Assembly (NCBI GenBank): GCA_013695405.1
Contig: JACDAO010000622.1
Location: 1 to 6,292, forward strand
DNA from: Acidobacteriota bacterium
Lineage (GTDB): Bacteria > Acidobacteriota > Vicinamibacteria > Vicinamibacterales > Vicinamibacteraceae
Direction of reading: 5' to 3'
DNA length: 6,292 bases
Shown: in pieces, positions 5,602 through 6,292 of the stretch
Numbering within the stretch: the stretch's first letter is position 1
Layout: every line of letters starts with the position of its first letter
Program-made: the position numbers and the translations under genes
The notes under the pieces: generated by a model
What the model saw: only the letters and a program-made list of their open reading frames with translations
The model's database searches: none
Told to the model about the DNA's origin: nothing

Positions 5602-6292
5602 GGGCGGCAACGGGGAAAGGACGACGCGGGGGCGTCAGGACGCGCGGTACCAGGATGTCGAGCGTCGAGTCGGTGAGCGAGGCGAGTGCGCTGCGGCGAC
5701 GCAGGTAGCGGGCGTGCAGCCAACGCGATTCCTGATCGAGTGCCGCGCCGACGCGCGCCGCGACCTCGTCCAGCGGGTCGCTGGGGGCGACGTCGAGAAG
5801 GTCCTGGAGACGTCGCGCGAGCACGTCGATGTCGTGCAGGCGCCCGAGGACCTCTTGCGACTTCTTGAGCGTAGCGAGCAAGGTCGTCACGCGCCCGAGC
5901 CGGGTCTCGTCGACCAGTTCGAGGGCATAGCGCAGCTTCTTGCCGGCAATCCGTACCTCGTGCAGCGGGTCGACCAGGTACAGCGCGCCGGTGTGGTCGA
6001 GGCAGGCGCGCAGGTCGCGGGCGCGCCGCTCGAGACGGCTGGCCAGGGCGGTGCGCCAGCCGGGATCGTCCGACAGGCCACGGACGGTGGCAAACGCGTC
6101 GAGGCAGCGACCGAGGCGGTTTCGTCGTGCCGGCGTGAGCGCCTTTCGCAACGCGCGGGCCGGAGCGCGCCGTTCGCGGTCGAGCCGTGCCTGCCAGCAG
6201 TTGCGCAGCCGCTGCCCGTCGTCATCGGTCAACTCGAGCGCGTCGACCATGCTGGCGGCGACGTCGAGTTCACGGACCGGACCGAGCGCGCG
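5591..6292 (-). CDS. CHAD-domain protein, 5' end beyond window
   Basis: The C-terminal 233 residues of a CHAD-domain (PF05235) protein. CHAD domains are positively charged helical bundles made of two four-helix halves; they bind inorganic polyphosphate and can localise to polyphosphate granules. The reading frame runs open off the right edge, and the first visible residues RALGPVRELDVAASMVD match the end of the first half (LGxxRDLDV). The second half is seen in EVRIAGKKLRYALELVDE and LKKSQEVLGRLHDIDVLARRL. Arg and Lys are abundant throughout. The ATG at 6248-6250 is therefore internal, not the start, and roughly 50 or more residues with the first conserved HxxR segment should lie outside. The C-terminus has a proline/arginine-rich tail. 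It overlaps sixA by 11 bp as an upstream operon partner. Whether a CYTH domain, Ppx or polyphosphate kinase gene lies further upstream cannot be seen. Confidence 0.92.
   Translation of the reverse strand, partial: RALGPVRELDVAASMVDALELTDDDGQRLRNCWQARLDRERRAPARALRKALTPARRNRLGRCLDAFATVRGLSDDPGWRTALASRLERRARDLRACLDHTGALYLVDPLHEVRIAGKKLRYALELVDETRLGRVTTLLATLKKSQEVLGRLHDIDVLARRLQDLLDVAPSDPLDEVAARVGAALDQESRWLHARYLRRRSALASLTDSTLDILVPRVLTPPRRPFPVAAHAR

Noticed and set aside
6248..6250. ATG as the start of the CHAD gene
   Set aside because: The frame upstream to the window edge encodes the conserved ALGPVRELDV CHAD segment, so the gene begins outside the window.

Overview
The window is GC-rich bacterial chromosome with dense genes. 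The gene families and the seven-motif beta-propeller remnant suggest a soil-type, high-GC lineage. Acidobacteriota (Vicinamibacteria-like) or a high-GC proteobacterium are my best guesses, but this is inference from gene style and no marker gene fixes it. I see no mobile element, tRNA, rRNA or CRISPR array.

Layout. 1-304 has no gene; it holds three possible hairpins and a good candidate promoter. 305-1060 (+) is a PhoB-like response regulator. It converges on a two-gene minus-strand unit: a 206-residue DUF47/PhoU-like protein (2136-2756) followed 15 bp later by a Pit phosphate transporter (1119-2120). A 12-bp perfect inverted repeat (1072-1119) lies between the convergent ends as a likely two-way terminator. 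A divergent spacer of 181 bp (2757-2937) separates DUF47 from glgC (2938-4203, +), and it carries an 11-bp-period direct repeat that resembles a Pho box. Downstream of glgC lies a broken beta-propeller gene (4233-5092, +) with no start region and at least two frame breaks. It ends 2 bp from the convergent sixA (5095-5601, -). sixA overlaps the 3' end of a CHAD-domain gene (5591-6292, -) whose 5' end is outside the window.

Theme. PhoB-type regulation, phosphate uptake (Pit plus DUF47), glucose-1-phosphate use for glycogen (GlgC), phosphohistidine phosphatase (SixA) and a probable polyphosphate-binding CHAD protein together suggest a phosphate and storage-polymer neighbourhood. The individual families are well known. 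The points most worth following are the possible Pho-box link between phosphate uptake and glycogen synthesis, and the decaying propeller gene. I did not find a clearly new biological system.
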